From Nocardia sp. CDC159 (GTDB lineage Bacteria; Actinomycetota; Actinomycetes; Mycobacteriales; Mycobacteriaceae), in the NCBI RefSeq assembly GCF_023740735.1, contig NZ_JAMRXH010000022.1, forward strand, positions 52,237-116,236: a DNA stretch of 64,000 bases, written 5' to 3'. Position numbers and translations under genes: made by a program. This document shows positions 53,117 through 61,042 of the stretch, piece after piece. The notes under the pieces were generated by a model that worked only from the letters and a program-made list of their open reading frames with translations, was not told the origin of the DNA and searched no databases. Positions within the stretch are counted from its first letter, which is position 1. Every line of letters starts with the position of its first letter.

Positions 53117-54271
53117 ATGAGCACCACCGCAACCCACCGGGTCGTCGTTCTCGGCGCGGGCTACACCGGCATGCTGGCCACGATCCAGCTGGCCCATCGG
53201 ACCCGCCGGCACGATGTGCGCATCATCCTGGTCAACCCCTCGGACCGGTTCACCGAGCGGCTGCGGATGCACCAGCTCGCGGCCGGGCAGACGCTGGGCG
53301 ATCACCGCATCCCCGAACTGCTCGCGGGCACCGGCGTCGAATTCCGCCGGGCCGCCGCCACCGTGATCGACCCGGCAACACGCCTGGTCACACTCGACGA
53401 CGGCGCGACCCTGGCCTACGACACCCTGATCTACGCCCTCGGCAGCAAGGCCGACACCGATCTGGTGCCGGGTGCGAGCGACCATGCCTGGATCCTCGAC
53501 GACCCGCGGTCGGCACACCGATTCGGGCAGCGTCTGGCCGAACTGGACGCCACCGGCGGCGCGGTTACGGTCGTCGGCGGCGGGCTCACCGGAATCGAAG
53601 CGGCCACCGAAATCGCCGAGAGCCACCCGAAGTTGGCGGTCACCCTGATTGCAACGGCCGAACCCGGTTCGATGATGGGTCCGCGGGCCCGGGCGCATCT
53701 CGAGCGGGCGCTCGATCGGCTCGCCGTGGTGCGCAAGGTCGGCGTGCGCGCCACCAAGGTGCTGCCCGATGCCGTGCGGCTGGATACGGGCGAGGTGGTG
53801 CGGTCGGATATTACGCTGTGGACCGCGGGCACCCGGGTGCCGGAACTGGCCGCCGCGGCCGGAATCGACACGGATGCAACCGGTTCGGTCGTCACCGATG
53901 CCACACTGCGCTCGGTGTCGCATCCGGACGTCTACGCCGTCGGTGACGCCGCGGCGATCCAACAGCCCTGGGGCCGGATCCACGGCACCTGCCAAAGCGG
54001 GTTGCCCACCGCCGCGTATGTGGCCGCCGCCATCGCGCGACGACTGCGGGGAAAGAGTGTGCGCCCATTCCGGTTCAACTACTTCCACCAACCGGTGAGC
54101 CTGGGCCGCGCGGATGCCGTCATCCAGTTCACCCACGGCGACGACACACCGGCGCGGTGGTACCTGAAGGGCCGGGCGGCGGTGTTCTACAAGGCGACCG
54201 TCAGCGCCAGCCCCTTGCCGATCTTCGGACTCAGCCGCCGGGTTACCGTGCCGGTGAAGCTGCGCCCATGA
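53117..54271 (+). CDS. FAD/NAD(P)-dependent oxidoreductase (NDH-2-like)
   Basis: A 384-residue two-dinucleotide-binding flavoprotein. VVVLGAGYTGMLA is the FAD-binding Rossmann motif, VTVVGGGLTGIEAATEIAE the NAD(P)-binding one, and VYAVGDAAAI the second FAD motif. The C-terminal region resembles type II NADH dehydrogenases and carotenoid-type reductases, but the membrane-binding helix is not obvious. It is coupled to an ECF41 sigma factor by ATGA; such sigma genes are usually next to oxidoreductase-type partners. The substrate is unknown. Confidence 0.85.
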   Translation: MSTTATHRVVVLGAGYTGMLATIQLAHRTRRHDVRIILVNPSDRFTERLRMHQLAAGQTLGDHRIPELLAGTGVEFRRAAATVIDPATRLVTLDDGATLAYDTLIYALGSKADTDLVPGASDHAWILDDPRSAHRFGQRLAELDATGGAVTVVGGGLTGIEAATEIAESHPKLAVTLIATAEPGSMMGPRARAHLERALDRLAVVRKVGVRATKVLPDAVRLDTGEVVRSDITLWTAGTRVPELAAAAGIDTDATGSVVTDATLRSVSHPDVYAVGDAAAIQQPWGRIHGTCQSGLPTAAYVAAAIARRLRGKSVRPFRFNYFHQPVSLGRADAVIQFTHGDDTPARWYLKGRAAVFYKATVSASPLPIFGLSRRVTVPVKLRP

Positions 54272-55143
54272 GGAAGTGTGGACATATGCCGGACGATCCG
54301 TTCGTCGAACATCGGAGACTGCTGTTCGGCACCGCCTACCAGATGCTGGGTAGCGTCTCCGATGCCGAGGATGTGCTGCAGGACGCCTGGCTGAAATGGC
54401 ATGCGGCCGATCAGGGTTCGATCGAGAATCCGCGCGCGTACCTGGTGCGCACGGTCACCAATCTGTCGCTGAACCGGCTCACCTCGGCGCGGGCCACCCG
54501 CGAGACCTACATCGGCCCCTGGCTTCCCGAACCACTGCTCTCCGCACCGACCGCCGATCAGGAGGCCGAGTTGGCCGACAATGTCTCGACCGCGATGCTG
54601 GTCGTGCTCGAAACTCTCGCGCCCGTCGAGCGTGCGGTGTTCGTCCTGCGCGAGGTCTTCGGATTCTCGCATGGCGAGATCGCCGGATTCATCGACCGAC
54701 CCGAGGCCTCGGTGCGCCAGACCGCCCATCGCGCACGTAATCACGTGCAGTCCCGGCGGCCGCGTTACGACGCCGAAGAGTCCATCCGAGAGGAGGTCAC
54801 CCAGAAATTCCTCGCCGCCGCGAACGGCGGCGACGTCAACGCCCTGATGGAACTGCTCGCTCCCGACGTCACGCTGTGGAACGACGGCGGCGGCAAGGTG
54901 ACCGCGGCGCGGCGCCCACTGCACGGCCCCGACCATGTGGCCCGCTGGATCGTCGGCACCATGGCGAAGCCGGTATCCGCGGGTGTGGAACTCGAGGCCG
55001 CGCGTATCAATGGTGAACTGGGCCTGCTGGTTTCGATGGCCGGGCACCCGATCGGAGCGCTGAGCTTCGAAATCGTGGACGTCCGAATCCACAACGTCTA
55101 CTTCCAGGTGAACCCCGACAAATTGAAAGGGCTGCGGAAATAG
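54268..55143 (+). CDS. ECF41-type RNA polymerase sigma factor with SnoaL-like C-terminal domain
   Basis: About 291 residues. Sigma region 2 is LLFGTAYQMLGSVSDAEDVL then QDAWLKW; region 4 is LAPVERAVFVLREVFGFSHG with EIAGFIDRPEASVRQTAHRA. A C-terminal NTF2/SnoaL-like domain of about 110 residues (EVTQKFLAAANGGDVNALME) is typical of ECF41/SigJ proteins, where it replaces an anti-sigma factor and tunes activity. ATG 54268 overlaps the oxidoreductase stop; ATG 54286, after AGGAAG, is an alternative. Probably controls its own operon. Confidence 0.87.
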   Translation: MRKCGHMPDDPFVEHRRLLFGTAYQMLGSVSDAEDVLQDAWLKWHAADQGSIENPRAYLVRTVTNLSLNRLTSARATRETYIGPWLPEPLLSAPTADQEAELADNVSTAMLVVLETLAPVERAVFVLREVFGFSHGEIAGFIDRPEASVRQTAHRARNHVQSRRPRYDAEESIREEVTQKFLAAANGGDVNALMELLAPDVTLWNDGGGKVTAARRPLHGPDHVARWIVGTMAKPVSAGVELEAARINGELGLLVSMAGHPIGALSFEIVDVRIHNVYFQVNPDKLKGLRK

Positions 55144-55146
55144 CAC

Positions 55147-55752
55147 TCATCGGACCTCCGGTTCGATCGGCCGCAGCAGGCGAGACACGGTCGCGCGCAC
55201 GAGCGGGCGTGGATCATGCGGACGAGCCGGGTCGGCATTGAGGAAGGTGGCGTCGACGATCGCGAGAATCCACCGCGCCACCTCCTCGGGCGGGAAGCCG
55301 GAATCGAACTCGCCGCGTTCGGCACCGCGGCGCAGCAGGATGGTCAGCGCCTCCGCGCTGCGGTGGCTGTCGCTCGCTATCGCCGCTGTCAGTTCCGGGT
55401 CGTGCTCCATCCGGCGCAGTAGTTCGATCATGAACCCCGGTGTAGTGGGATCGCGCACCTCGGCCGTCAGCCCCTCGGCGATGGCGAGAATCCCCGCGAG
55501 ACAGTCGGTTCGGCCGACATGGCGGGAGATCAGTTCGGCGTGCTCGGGTAACGACAGTTCGGCCGCCGCTCGGAAGAGCGCGGGCTTGTCCTGGAAGTAG
55601 TAGAAGACGGCGGCCGAGCTCAGGCCCGCGGCCTTGGCGATCTGCGCGACGGAGGTGCGCTCGTATCCGTGCGTCGCGAACAGCTTCGTAGCGGCGCGGA
55701 TGATCGCCGTGCGCCGCTCGGCAACACGTTGCGGGTCAACGGTTCTGGCCAC
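55147..55752 (-). CDS. TetR-family regulator
   Basis: A 201-residue TetR protein. The helix-turn-helix is RTSVAQIAKAAGLSSAAVFY with YFQDKPALFRAAAE following; the C-terminal domain is a generic all-helical ligand pocket. It is divergent from the membrane-protein gene at 55806, and the short region between them has the palindrome CTGATCAG (55772-55779) overlapping a possible -35 TTGACT. That makes the membrane protein its likely target. It converges with the sigma gene, 3 bases apart. Confidence 0.85.
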   Translation of the reverse strand: MARTVDPQRVAERRTAIIRAATKLFATHGYERTSVAQIAKAAGLSSAAVFYYFQDKPALFRAAAELSLPEHAELISRHVGRTDCLAGILAIAEGLTAEVRDPTTPGFMIELLRRMEHDPELTAAIASDSHRSAEALTILLRRGAERGEFDSGFPPEEVARWILAIVDATFLNADPARPHDPRPLVRATVSRLLRPIEPEVR

Positions 55753-55805
55753 GTCGGCAGACTATCATTGACTGATCAGACAGTTAAAGAAATGCTCGGA
55801 AGGCC

Positions 55806-56834
55806 ATGTTCAGGGGGTGGGGATTGCTTCCGTTACGAAATCGCTTGTGGCCGTTGCTGGCCGTGTTCTTCGGTGCGCCGGTGTGTGCCGAGTATCTGTA
55901 CGCCTACCTGTCGTTCACCGGAGATGCCCTCCGGATGCTGGGCGGCGTGCTGTTCCTCGGTCCGCTCTACGGTGGCGCGGCGCTGCTCATCCGCGAAATA
56001 GTCGTGCGCACCCACCGGGGCTGGGGCGCGACACTACTGCTGGCCGCCGGATTCGGTATTGCGATGCCGGGCGTGGTGGACCTGTCATTGTTCGCCGAAC
56101 ACAGCAGCGAGGTCGCCTATTGGGACGAGTTGAGGCTGCCCACCCTCGTCGAGCCGCTCGGCATCAGCATGTACAACACCGTCATGTACGTGACTCTGCA
56201 CGTACTGATGAGCATCGGCGCCCCACTGGCGCTGCTGGCCGTCCTGGCCCCCGACCACCGTGGCCGACCGCTGGTCGGCCGCACCGGAATCGCCGTCCTC
56301 CTGGCTCTGTGGCTGACCACCGCCACCATGGTGCATTTCCACGGTCGACGCAGCTATGGCTACACCCCGAATCTCCTACAGGTCGCGAGCATTCTGACAG
56401 CTGTCGCGATCCTCATCGCACTCGCCCGCACACCGCTGGGACGCCCAGCCCGGAGCCAGGCCACCACTCGCCGTATCCCACCGGCGGTCCCCCTGTCGAT
56501 AGGTGTGATCGCCATGGTTCTCCTCGCCCTGGTGCCGCCGACCTGGCTCGGCCTGGTCGCCATGCTGACCCTGCTGCTCACCGCCTCCGGCGTGATCGCA
56601 TGGCTGTCCCGAACGCGAAGCTGGACGAACTACGAGATCGGTGCCCTCGCCGCGGGTTCGCTTGTCGGACAAACAATCATGGGCTTCCTCACCCCCATCC
56701 CCGAGGGCGTCTCCGCGGCAGCGAAATACACCTCGAGCACCGTGCTACTCACCCTGGCCATCGCCCTGACCTGGGCAGTACTACATCCCAGGCGGCAACC
56801 ACCCGCCAATGCCGCGCGGCCCGCACCAATCTGA
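55806..56834 (+). CDS. Polytopic membrane protein of unknown function
   Basis: A 342-residue protein with about nine hydrophobic segments. No transporter signature is recognised. The cytoplasmic-looking loop LARTPLGRPARSQATTRRIP splits the protein into two halves; AGSLVGQTIMGFLTPIPEGV lies late. GGAAGG is two bases before the ATG, slightly close. The divergent TetR gene and shared palindrome suggest it is induced by a small molecule, possibly as part of an efflux or resistance response. Confidence 0.65.
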   Translation: MFRGWGLLPLRNRLWPLLAVFFGAPVCAEYLYAYLSFTGDALRMLGGVLFLGPLYGGAALLIREIVVRTHRGWGATLLLAAGFGIAMPGVVDLSLFAEHSSEVAYWDELRLPTLVEPLGISMYNTVMYVTLHVLMSIGAPLALLAVLAPDHRGRPLVGRTGIAVLLALWLTTATMVHFHGRRSYGYTPNLLQVASILTAVAILIALARTPLGRPARSQATTRRIPPAVPLSIGVIAMVLLALVPPTWLGLVAMLTLLLTASGVIAWLSRTRSWTNYEIGALAAGSLVGQTIMGFLTPIPEGVSAAAKYTSSTVLLTLAIALTWAVLHPRRQPPANAARPAPI

Positions 56835-56922
56835 TCGGCGACAAGCCCTACGAAGCCGCACCCGCCGTCCCCGAGCTCTAATGAATAGGTCTCGCACTGG
56901 CCCACGAGATAGCTTGTGTTCC

Positions 56923-57408
56923 ATGCAGATTCGTGAATACATTCCGGCCGACTGGCCGCAAGTCTGGCCCATCGTTCGCGACATCGTGCGAGCCGGCGAC
57001 ACGTTCACCTACGACCCGGCCATGACCGAGGAACAGGCGCACGACATTTGGGTAATGCGACCGCCCGCAATCACCGTCGTGGCCTCGACCGAGAATCGGG
57101 TGGTGGGTACCGCCAACGCGTATGCCAATCGGCCGGGTCCGGGATCACACGTATCGACCGCAAGTTTCATGGTCGCCGCCGATGCCCGCGGCCGGGGCGT
57201 CGGCACGGCCCTGTGCCGGTATGTGATGAGGTGGGCCGAGGAAAACCGCTTCGTCGGCATGCAGTTCAACGCCGTAGCGGAATCCAATCATCGCGCCGTG
57301 GATGTCTACGAACGTCTGGGCTTCGACATCGTGGGAACCGTACCCGGAGCTTTTCGTCATCCCACGCTCGGCCGTGTCGGCCTACATGTCATGTACTGCG
57401 AGCTCTGA
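56923..57408 (+). CDS. GNAT-family N-acetyltransferase
   Basis: A 161-residue GNAT enzyme. VAADARGRGVGTALCRYVM is the acetyl-CoA loop; GMQFNAVAESNHRAVDVYER then LGF is the strand-helix with conserved Asn and Tyr, similar to phosphinothricin-like acetyltransferases. Substrate unknown. ATG 56923 fits the family start (MQIREYIPADW). TAGCTT lies seven bases before it, so a leaderless message is likely; an in-frame ATG at 56881 is the alternative. Confidence 0.78.
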   Translation: MQIREYIPADWPQVWPIVRDIVRAGDTFTYDPAMTEEQAHDIWVMRPPAITVVASTENRVVGTANAYANRPGPGSHVSTASFMVAADARGRGVGTALCRYVMRWAEENRFVGMQFNAVAESNHRAVDVYERLGFDIVGTVPGAFRHPTLGRVGLHVMYCEL

Positions 57409-57478
57409 ACGTTCACTCGTCGGCCTTAGCGCAGCATGCGACTTCCCAGCTGCGTTACGGCTCACCCATCTACCACAC

Positions 57479-57705
57479 CGCAACTCGGCCTTCTTTCGCT
57501 GCGCCCAGCTCCCGCTCTTTTGCTACACCGCGATGCCCAGTTTCCCTGTCGAGCCGGAACGTGGCCCTATTGGCCGTGCTCGGCTGCGGCGTTCTCTGCT
57601 GGACCGCGACGTCTGTGCCCTTGCCGCGCCGCAATGTGGCCCTTTTGGCTGCGCCCGACTGCATCGTGCTTGCTGCACCGCGACTTCAATATCCTCGCAC
57701 CGGTG
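57479..57705. repeat. Imperfect tandem repeats, about 75 bp, three units
   Basis: Three related units follow each other: 57479-57554 (76 bp), 57555-57629 (75 bp) and 57630-57705 (76 bp). Each starts CG[GC]AA-C/T-GTGGCCCT or a close form and has a TGC-ACCGCGA block near position 46-56; a partial fourth unit seems to end before 57479. The period is about 25 codons, and on the minus strand an open frame gives a repeated RATxR...VA peptide pattern. It fills the gap between the acetyltransferase and hsp20. Confidence 0.65.
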
Positions 57706-57727
57706 CCCCGGGCGCCGGTGCGAGGAT
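57691..57727 (-). terminator. Hairpin terminator after hsp20
   Basis: A 13-bp perfect inverted repeat: ATCCTCGCACCGG at 57691-57703 and CCGGTGCGAGGAT at 57715-57727, with an 11-base loop that can pair further with one G-T wobble. It begins 3 bases past the hsp20 stop. No clear U-tract follows. It overlaps the last tandem repeat unit by 15 bases. Confidence 0.65.
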
Positions 57728-57730
57728 CAC

Positions 57731-58216
57731 TCACTCGGTGCGCTCGGATTCGGCCGAAATGGCCCGCGCGCCGCGTACCTCGACCTTGCGCGGCTCCGGC
57801 TTGGGGGCCGCCACATCGCGGACTCGGATTCGCAGCAGGCCGTCGGCGTGCTCGGCCTCGACCGCATCGGCGGTCACATGGTCGGGCAGCGCGAATTCGC
57901 GGCGGAACGATCCACTGCGGATCTCGCGGATCACGACGCCGTCCCGGTCCTCGGAGCGCTCGTCGCGCCGCTGCCCACTGATGCGCAGAGTGTGGTCGGC
58001 GACCTCCACGTCGACATCCTCGGCCGGAACACCGGCCAGCTCGAGAGTGACGATCACGTCGTTGCCGTCCCGGGTGACATCGGCGGCGGGGACGAATCCG
58101 GTGCGCGCGGGGGCGGACCCGGCGAAGGCCCGGCGCACGAGCGAATCGAAGTCGCTGTCGAACTGCCGCACCAGCGCGGTGAACGGATCCCAGCCATTAC
58201 GCACTGCAAGAGCCAT
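57731..58216 (-). CDS. hsp20: Hsp20/alpha-crystallin small heat-shock protein
   Basis: A 161-residue chaperone. The alpha-crystallin domain runs from PAADVTRDGNDVIVTLELAG to HADGLLRIRV, with SFRREFALPDHV and the A/G-x-L motif GLL; an I-x-I-type tail motif is not evident. It holds unfolding proteins without ATP. AGGAGA lies before the ATG. A CIRCE element 45 bases upstream points to HrcA repression and heat induction. Confidence 0.93.
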   Translation of the reverse strand: MALAVRNGWDPFTALVRQFDSDFDSLVRRAFAGSAPARTGFVPAADVTRDGNDVIVTLELAGVPAEDVDVEVADHTLRISGQRRDERSEDRDGVVIREIRSGSFRREFALPDHVTADAVEAEHADGLLRIRVRDVAAPKPEPRKVEVRGARAISAESERTE

Positions 58217-58260
58217 AGCAATCTCCTATCAACTCAATTTGTGCCGTCGACCTCGTGATT

Positions 58261-58287
58261 TAGCACTCGGCCTCTGTGAGTGCCAAC
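58261..58287. promoter_or_regulatory. CIRCE operator (HrcA site) for hsp20
   Basis: TTAGCACTC (58261-58269), nine bases, then GAGTGCCAA (58279-58287). The consensus is TTAGCACTC-N9-GAGTGCTAA, so only one base differs. It is upstream of hsp20 on the minus strand and 65 bases before mpg on the plus strand, so mpg could also feel it. HrcA itself is not encoded in the window. Confidence 0.9.
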
Positions 58288-58352
58288 GGCTGGGGTAGCC
58301 AGTTTGTTCCCGGCTACCGCGCGGCGCGGCCCGATCTGGACAATGGTTCGTT

Positions 58353-58976
58353 GTGTCTGCCGAGGAACTTGCCGTAGAACCATTGGCCGCTGCCCGCCGA
58401 CTGCTCGGCGCCACGCTGTGGTCCGGTCCTGTCGGGGCGCGGATCGTGGAGGTGGAGGCGTACGGCGGCGATCCAGCCGGGCCGTGGCACGACCCGGCCG
58501 CGCATTCCGGCCGCGGCCGGACGCCGCGCAATGCCGTCATGTTCGGTCCGCCCGGACGCCTGTACGTCTACTTCAGCTACGGCATGCACACCTGCGTCAA
58601 TGTCACCAGCGGGCCCGACGGACTGGCCAGTGCCGTGCTGATCCGGGCGGGCGAGGTGATCGCGGGACACGATGTCGCGCGCTCGCGCCGCCCGGCCGCG
58701 CGGACCGACGCCGACCTGGCCCGCGGGCCGGGAAATTTCGGCAGCGCCCTCGGAATCGGCCTGGACGACTACGGCATCGATCTGTTCGACGCCAAGTCGC
58801 CGATCCGACTCGAACTCGCCGCGGAAATCACCGACCAGTCGGCCCTCGGCGTCGGCCCGCGGGTCGGCGTCAGCCTGGCCGCCGACCGCCCATGGCGGTT
58901 GTGGCTGCGGGACTCTGCAGCGGTGTCGGCCTATCGACGCAGCCCCCGCGCGCCCCGCATCGACAAGTCGGCATAG
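58353..58976 (+). CDS. mpg: 3-methyladenine DNA glycosylase (AAG/MPG family)
   Basis: A 207-residue alkyl-base glycosylase. ARIVEVEAYGGDPAG bears the catalytic Glu; AAHSGRGRTPRNAVMFGPPG, YVYFSYGMHTCVN and LARGPGNFGSALGIG are family blocks. It removes 3-methyladenine and related damaged bases in base-excision repair. GTG start without a clear ribosome site. Position next to tyrS matches Rv1688 of M. tuberculosis. Confidence 0.92.
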   Translation: MSAEELAVEPLAAARRLLGATLWSGPVGARIVEVEAYGGDPAGPWHDPAAHSGRGRTPRNAVMFGPPGRLYVYFSYGMHTCVNVTSGPDGLASAVLIRAGEVIAGHDVARSRRPAARTDADLARGPGNFGSALGIGLDDYGIDLFDAKSPIRLELAAEITDQSALGVGPRVGVSLAADRPWRLWLRDSAAVSAYRRSPRAPRIDKSA

Positions 58977-58982
58977 CTTGGC

Positions 58983-60869
58983 TCAGCGCGCCGCCGCCAT
59001 CGCCTCGGTCGAATCCGACAGGGCTCGACCAGCGGCACAGACCACCGCCCGGCATACCGCCTGTACCGGTGACCGCCCGATCCCGATAGCCCACAGGCTG
59101 TCCCCGGCAACCCGATACTCGAGATAGACAACACAGGTCGCTCCATCGATGGCCTGTTCTATCACCGCGAGAATCTCGATGCGCGGGCCGTATTCGGCGA
59201 TCAACTCCGCCACGGCATCGACCGCCCGGATATCGCCGATCTCGCGCGCGACCCGTCGACCATCGATCTCCACTGCGACGCGGCAGTTCTCAGCGCGCCG
59301 ATCGTGGATATCCAATGCGACGGGCCGTCGCCCCGCGTGCGGATCGGCGATGTCCGAGGGGGCGATCCCTTGCCTGGCATGCGGATCGTTGATTTCCGGT
59401 GCGATGGCTCCCCGCCCCGCGTGCGGCGCGCTGTCGGTGTCCGCGACACCGGTCGTGGCGATCGCTTCGAATTCCCCGTCCAGCAGGCGGATTCGGTCGC
59501 TGTCCGGACTGTAGATCGCCATCAGCAGCTCCCGCAGCGTGCTCGCCGAGATCTCGCTTCCGGTCTCGTCGGCATGCCGCTGGACGTGCCGCGCGAAGTC
59601 GATCTGCAACCGGCGCGGCAACTCGAACCCGTACTCGGTGTGCAGCAGATAGGCGATGCCGCCCTTGCCCGATTGCGAATTGACCCGGATCACGGCCTCG
59701 TAGGAGCGGCCGACATCGGCGGGATCGATCGGCAGATACGGCACGCGCCACGGTATTTCACGTTCGTCTCGGCCCTGGGCCGCCGCGCGGGCGCGGTGTT
59801 CGGCGAAGCCCTTCTTGATCGCGTCCTGATGGGTGCCGGAATACGCGGTGTAGACAAGGTCGCCCACATATGGATGGCGCTCGTGGATCGGCATCCGGGT
59901 GCAGTGCTCGACCGTGCGCCGGATCCGGTCGATATCGGAGAAGTCGACCATCGGATCGACGCCCTGCGCATGCAGGTTCAGCGCCAGGATAGCCAGATCC
60001 ACATTGCCGGTGCGCTCGCCATTGCCGAACACGCAGCCCTCCACCCGCTGCGCCCCCGCCAGCACCGCCAGCTCCGCACAGGCGACGCCGGTGCCGCGAT
60101 CGTTGTGCGGGTGCACCGACAGGATCACGCCGTCGCGGCGGGACAGGTGGCGATGCATGTATTCGATCTGGTCGGCATAGACATTGGGCGTGGCGACCTC
60201 GACCGTGGCGGGCAGATTCAGCGTCACCGGCCGCTCCGGCGACGCGTCCCACAGCGCGGTCATCCGATCGCACAGCTCCAGTACGAAGTCCGGCTCGGTG
60301 AGGATGAAGACCTCGGGGGAGAACTGGAAGCGGATGTTCGGCCGATCACCGGCGGCCGCGGCGACGGCGCGCCCGCCGGTGACCACCAGCTCGGTCAGCT
60401 CGGCGCGCGACAGGGCCAGCACGGTCTCCCGCCACACCGGCGCGGTGGCCGCGTACATGTGGATCACCACGTCGTTACGGATGCCGCGCACCGAATCCAT
60501 GGTGCGCGCGATCAATTCGGGCCGGGCCGGGGTGAAGACCACGATCGTGACGTCCTCGGGAGCGAGGTCGGACTCGGCGATCAGCCGGACGAAGTCGTAG
60601 TCGGTCTGCGAGGCGCTGGGGTAGCCGACCTCGATCTCCTTGTAGCCCATCGCCACGAGCTCTCGGAAGAAGATGCGCTTGCGCTCGGGATCCATCGGTT
60701 CGGCCAGGGCCTGATTGCCGTCGCGCAGATCGACCGGAACCCACAGGGGCGCCGTCGTGATCCGGTTCGACGGCCAGCACCGATCGGTGAGGGGGACCGA
60801 AACCCGTTCGTACACAGAGCGATACCGGTGCGACGGCATGACGGAGGGCTGCTGACGATTCCAGGACAT
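58983..60869 (-). CDS. leuA: 2-isopropylmalate synthase
   Basis: A 628-residue LeuA of the long actinobacterial type. The DRE-TIM barrel starts at WVPVDLRDGNQALAEPMDPE; SVHPHNDRGTGVACAEL and GCVFGNGERTGNVDL hold metal ligands; RVNSQSGKGGIAYLL is the linker. The C-terminal LeuA allosteric domain (leucine feedback) is interrupted at residues 480-536 by four degenerate 14-15-residue repeats. It condenses acetyl-CoA and 2-oxoisovalerate in leucine synthesis. ATG 60869 lacks a strong ribosome site, and expression is probably tuned by the leader at 60870-61023. Confidence 0.95.
   Translation of the reverse strand: MSWNRQQPSVMPSHRYRSVYERVSVPLTDRCWPSNRITTAPLWVPVDLRDGNQALAEPMDPERKRIFFRELVAMGYKEIEVGYPSASQTDYDFVRLIAESDLAPEDVTIVVFTPARPELIARTMDSVRGIRNDVVIHMYAATAPVWRETVLALSRAELTELVVTGGRAVAAAAGDRPNIRFQFSPEVFILTEPDFVLELCDRMTALWDASPERPVTLNLPATVEVATPNVYADQIEYMHRHLSRRDGVILSVHPHNDRGTGVACAELAVLAGAQRVEGCVFGNGERTGNVDLAILALNLHAQGVDPMVDFSDIDRIRRTVEHCTRMPIHERHPYVGDLVYTAYSGTHQDAIKKGFAEHRARAAAQGRDEREIPWRVPYLPIDPADVGRSYEAVIRVNSQSGKGGIAYLLHTEYGFELPRRLQIDFARHVQRHADETGSEISASTLRELLMAIYSPDSDRIRLLDGEFEAIATTGVADTDSAPHAGRGAIAPEINDPHARQGIAPSDIADPHAGRRPVALDIHDRRAENCRVAVEIDGRRVAREIGDIRAVDAVAELIAEYGPRIEILAVIEQAIDGATCVVYLEYRVAGDSLWAIGIGRSPVQAVCRAVVCAAGRALSDSTEAMAAAR
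59262..59432 (-). repeat. Intragenic tandem repeats in leuA
   Basis: Codons 480-536 encode four degenerate repeats: SAPHAGRGAIAPEIN, DPHARQGIAPSDIA, DPHAGRRPVALDIH and DRRAENCRVAVEID. They are about 42-45 bp each. M. tuberculosis leuA has a polymorphic 57-bp tandem repeat at an equivalent place (from memory), so this position tolerates repeat growth. Confidence 0.75.
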
Positions 60870-60899
60870 GGACTGATCGCTTTCGCGTCGGAGGGAGAG

Positions 60900-60939
60900 G
60901 ACCGGCGCGACAGAGCAACCCGCGGACAGGGCGCCGGTC
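60900..60939 (-). promoter_or_regulatory. Leader hairpin between leader peptide and leuA
   Basis: GACCGGCGC (60900-60908) and GCGCCGGTC (60931-60939) form a 9-bp perfect stem with a 22-base loop. It lies just downstream of the leader-peptide stop and 31 bases before the leuA ATG. It could end transcription early or block ribosome access, depending on where the ribosome halts in the leader peptide. Confidence 0.5.
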
Positions 60940-60942
60940 GAA

Positions 60943-60987
60943 TCAGACCCCGCCGCGGCGGCGGAGGAGAATCAGACCAGAACGCAT
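60943..60987 (-). CDS. leuL: leuA leader peptide (14 residues)
   Basis: A tiny frame reading MRSGLILLRRRGGV. Three leucine codons in four positions followed by three arginines resembles the leucine attenuator peptides predicted upstream of actinobacterial leuA genes. TAGTGT (61000-60995) is seven bases before its ATG, so it would be translated from a leaderless end. Ribosome stalling at Leu codons under leucine shortage would then free leuA. Confidence 0.6.
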   Translation of the reverse strand: MRSGLILLRRRGGV

Positions 60988-60994
60988 GTGGCAT

Positions 60995-61023
60995 ACACTA
61001 ACTGCCGACGACTCCTCAGACAA
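60995..61023 (-). promoter_or_regulatory. Promoter of the leuA leader
   Basis: On the minus strand TTGTCT (61023-61018) and TAGTGT (61000-60995) are separated by 17 bases. The predicted start of transcription coincides with the ATG of the leader peptide. The divergent gntR gene starts at 61043, 20 bases from this -35. Confidence 0.5.
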
Positions 61024-61042
61024 GTAGAGAGGTAACCGAGTC

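Noticed and set aside
57470..57664. Minus-strand 64-codon repeat-peptide frame as a real gene
   Set aside because: It has no ribosome site, its codon bias is weak and it simply follows the 75-bp repeats; reported as repeat instead.
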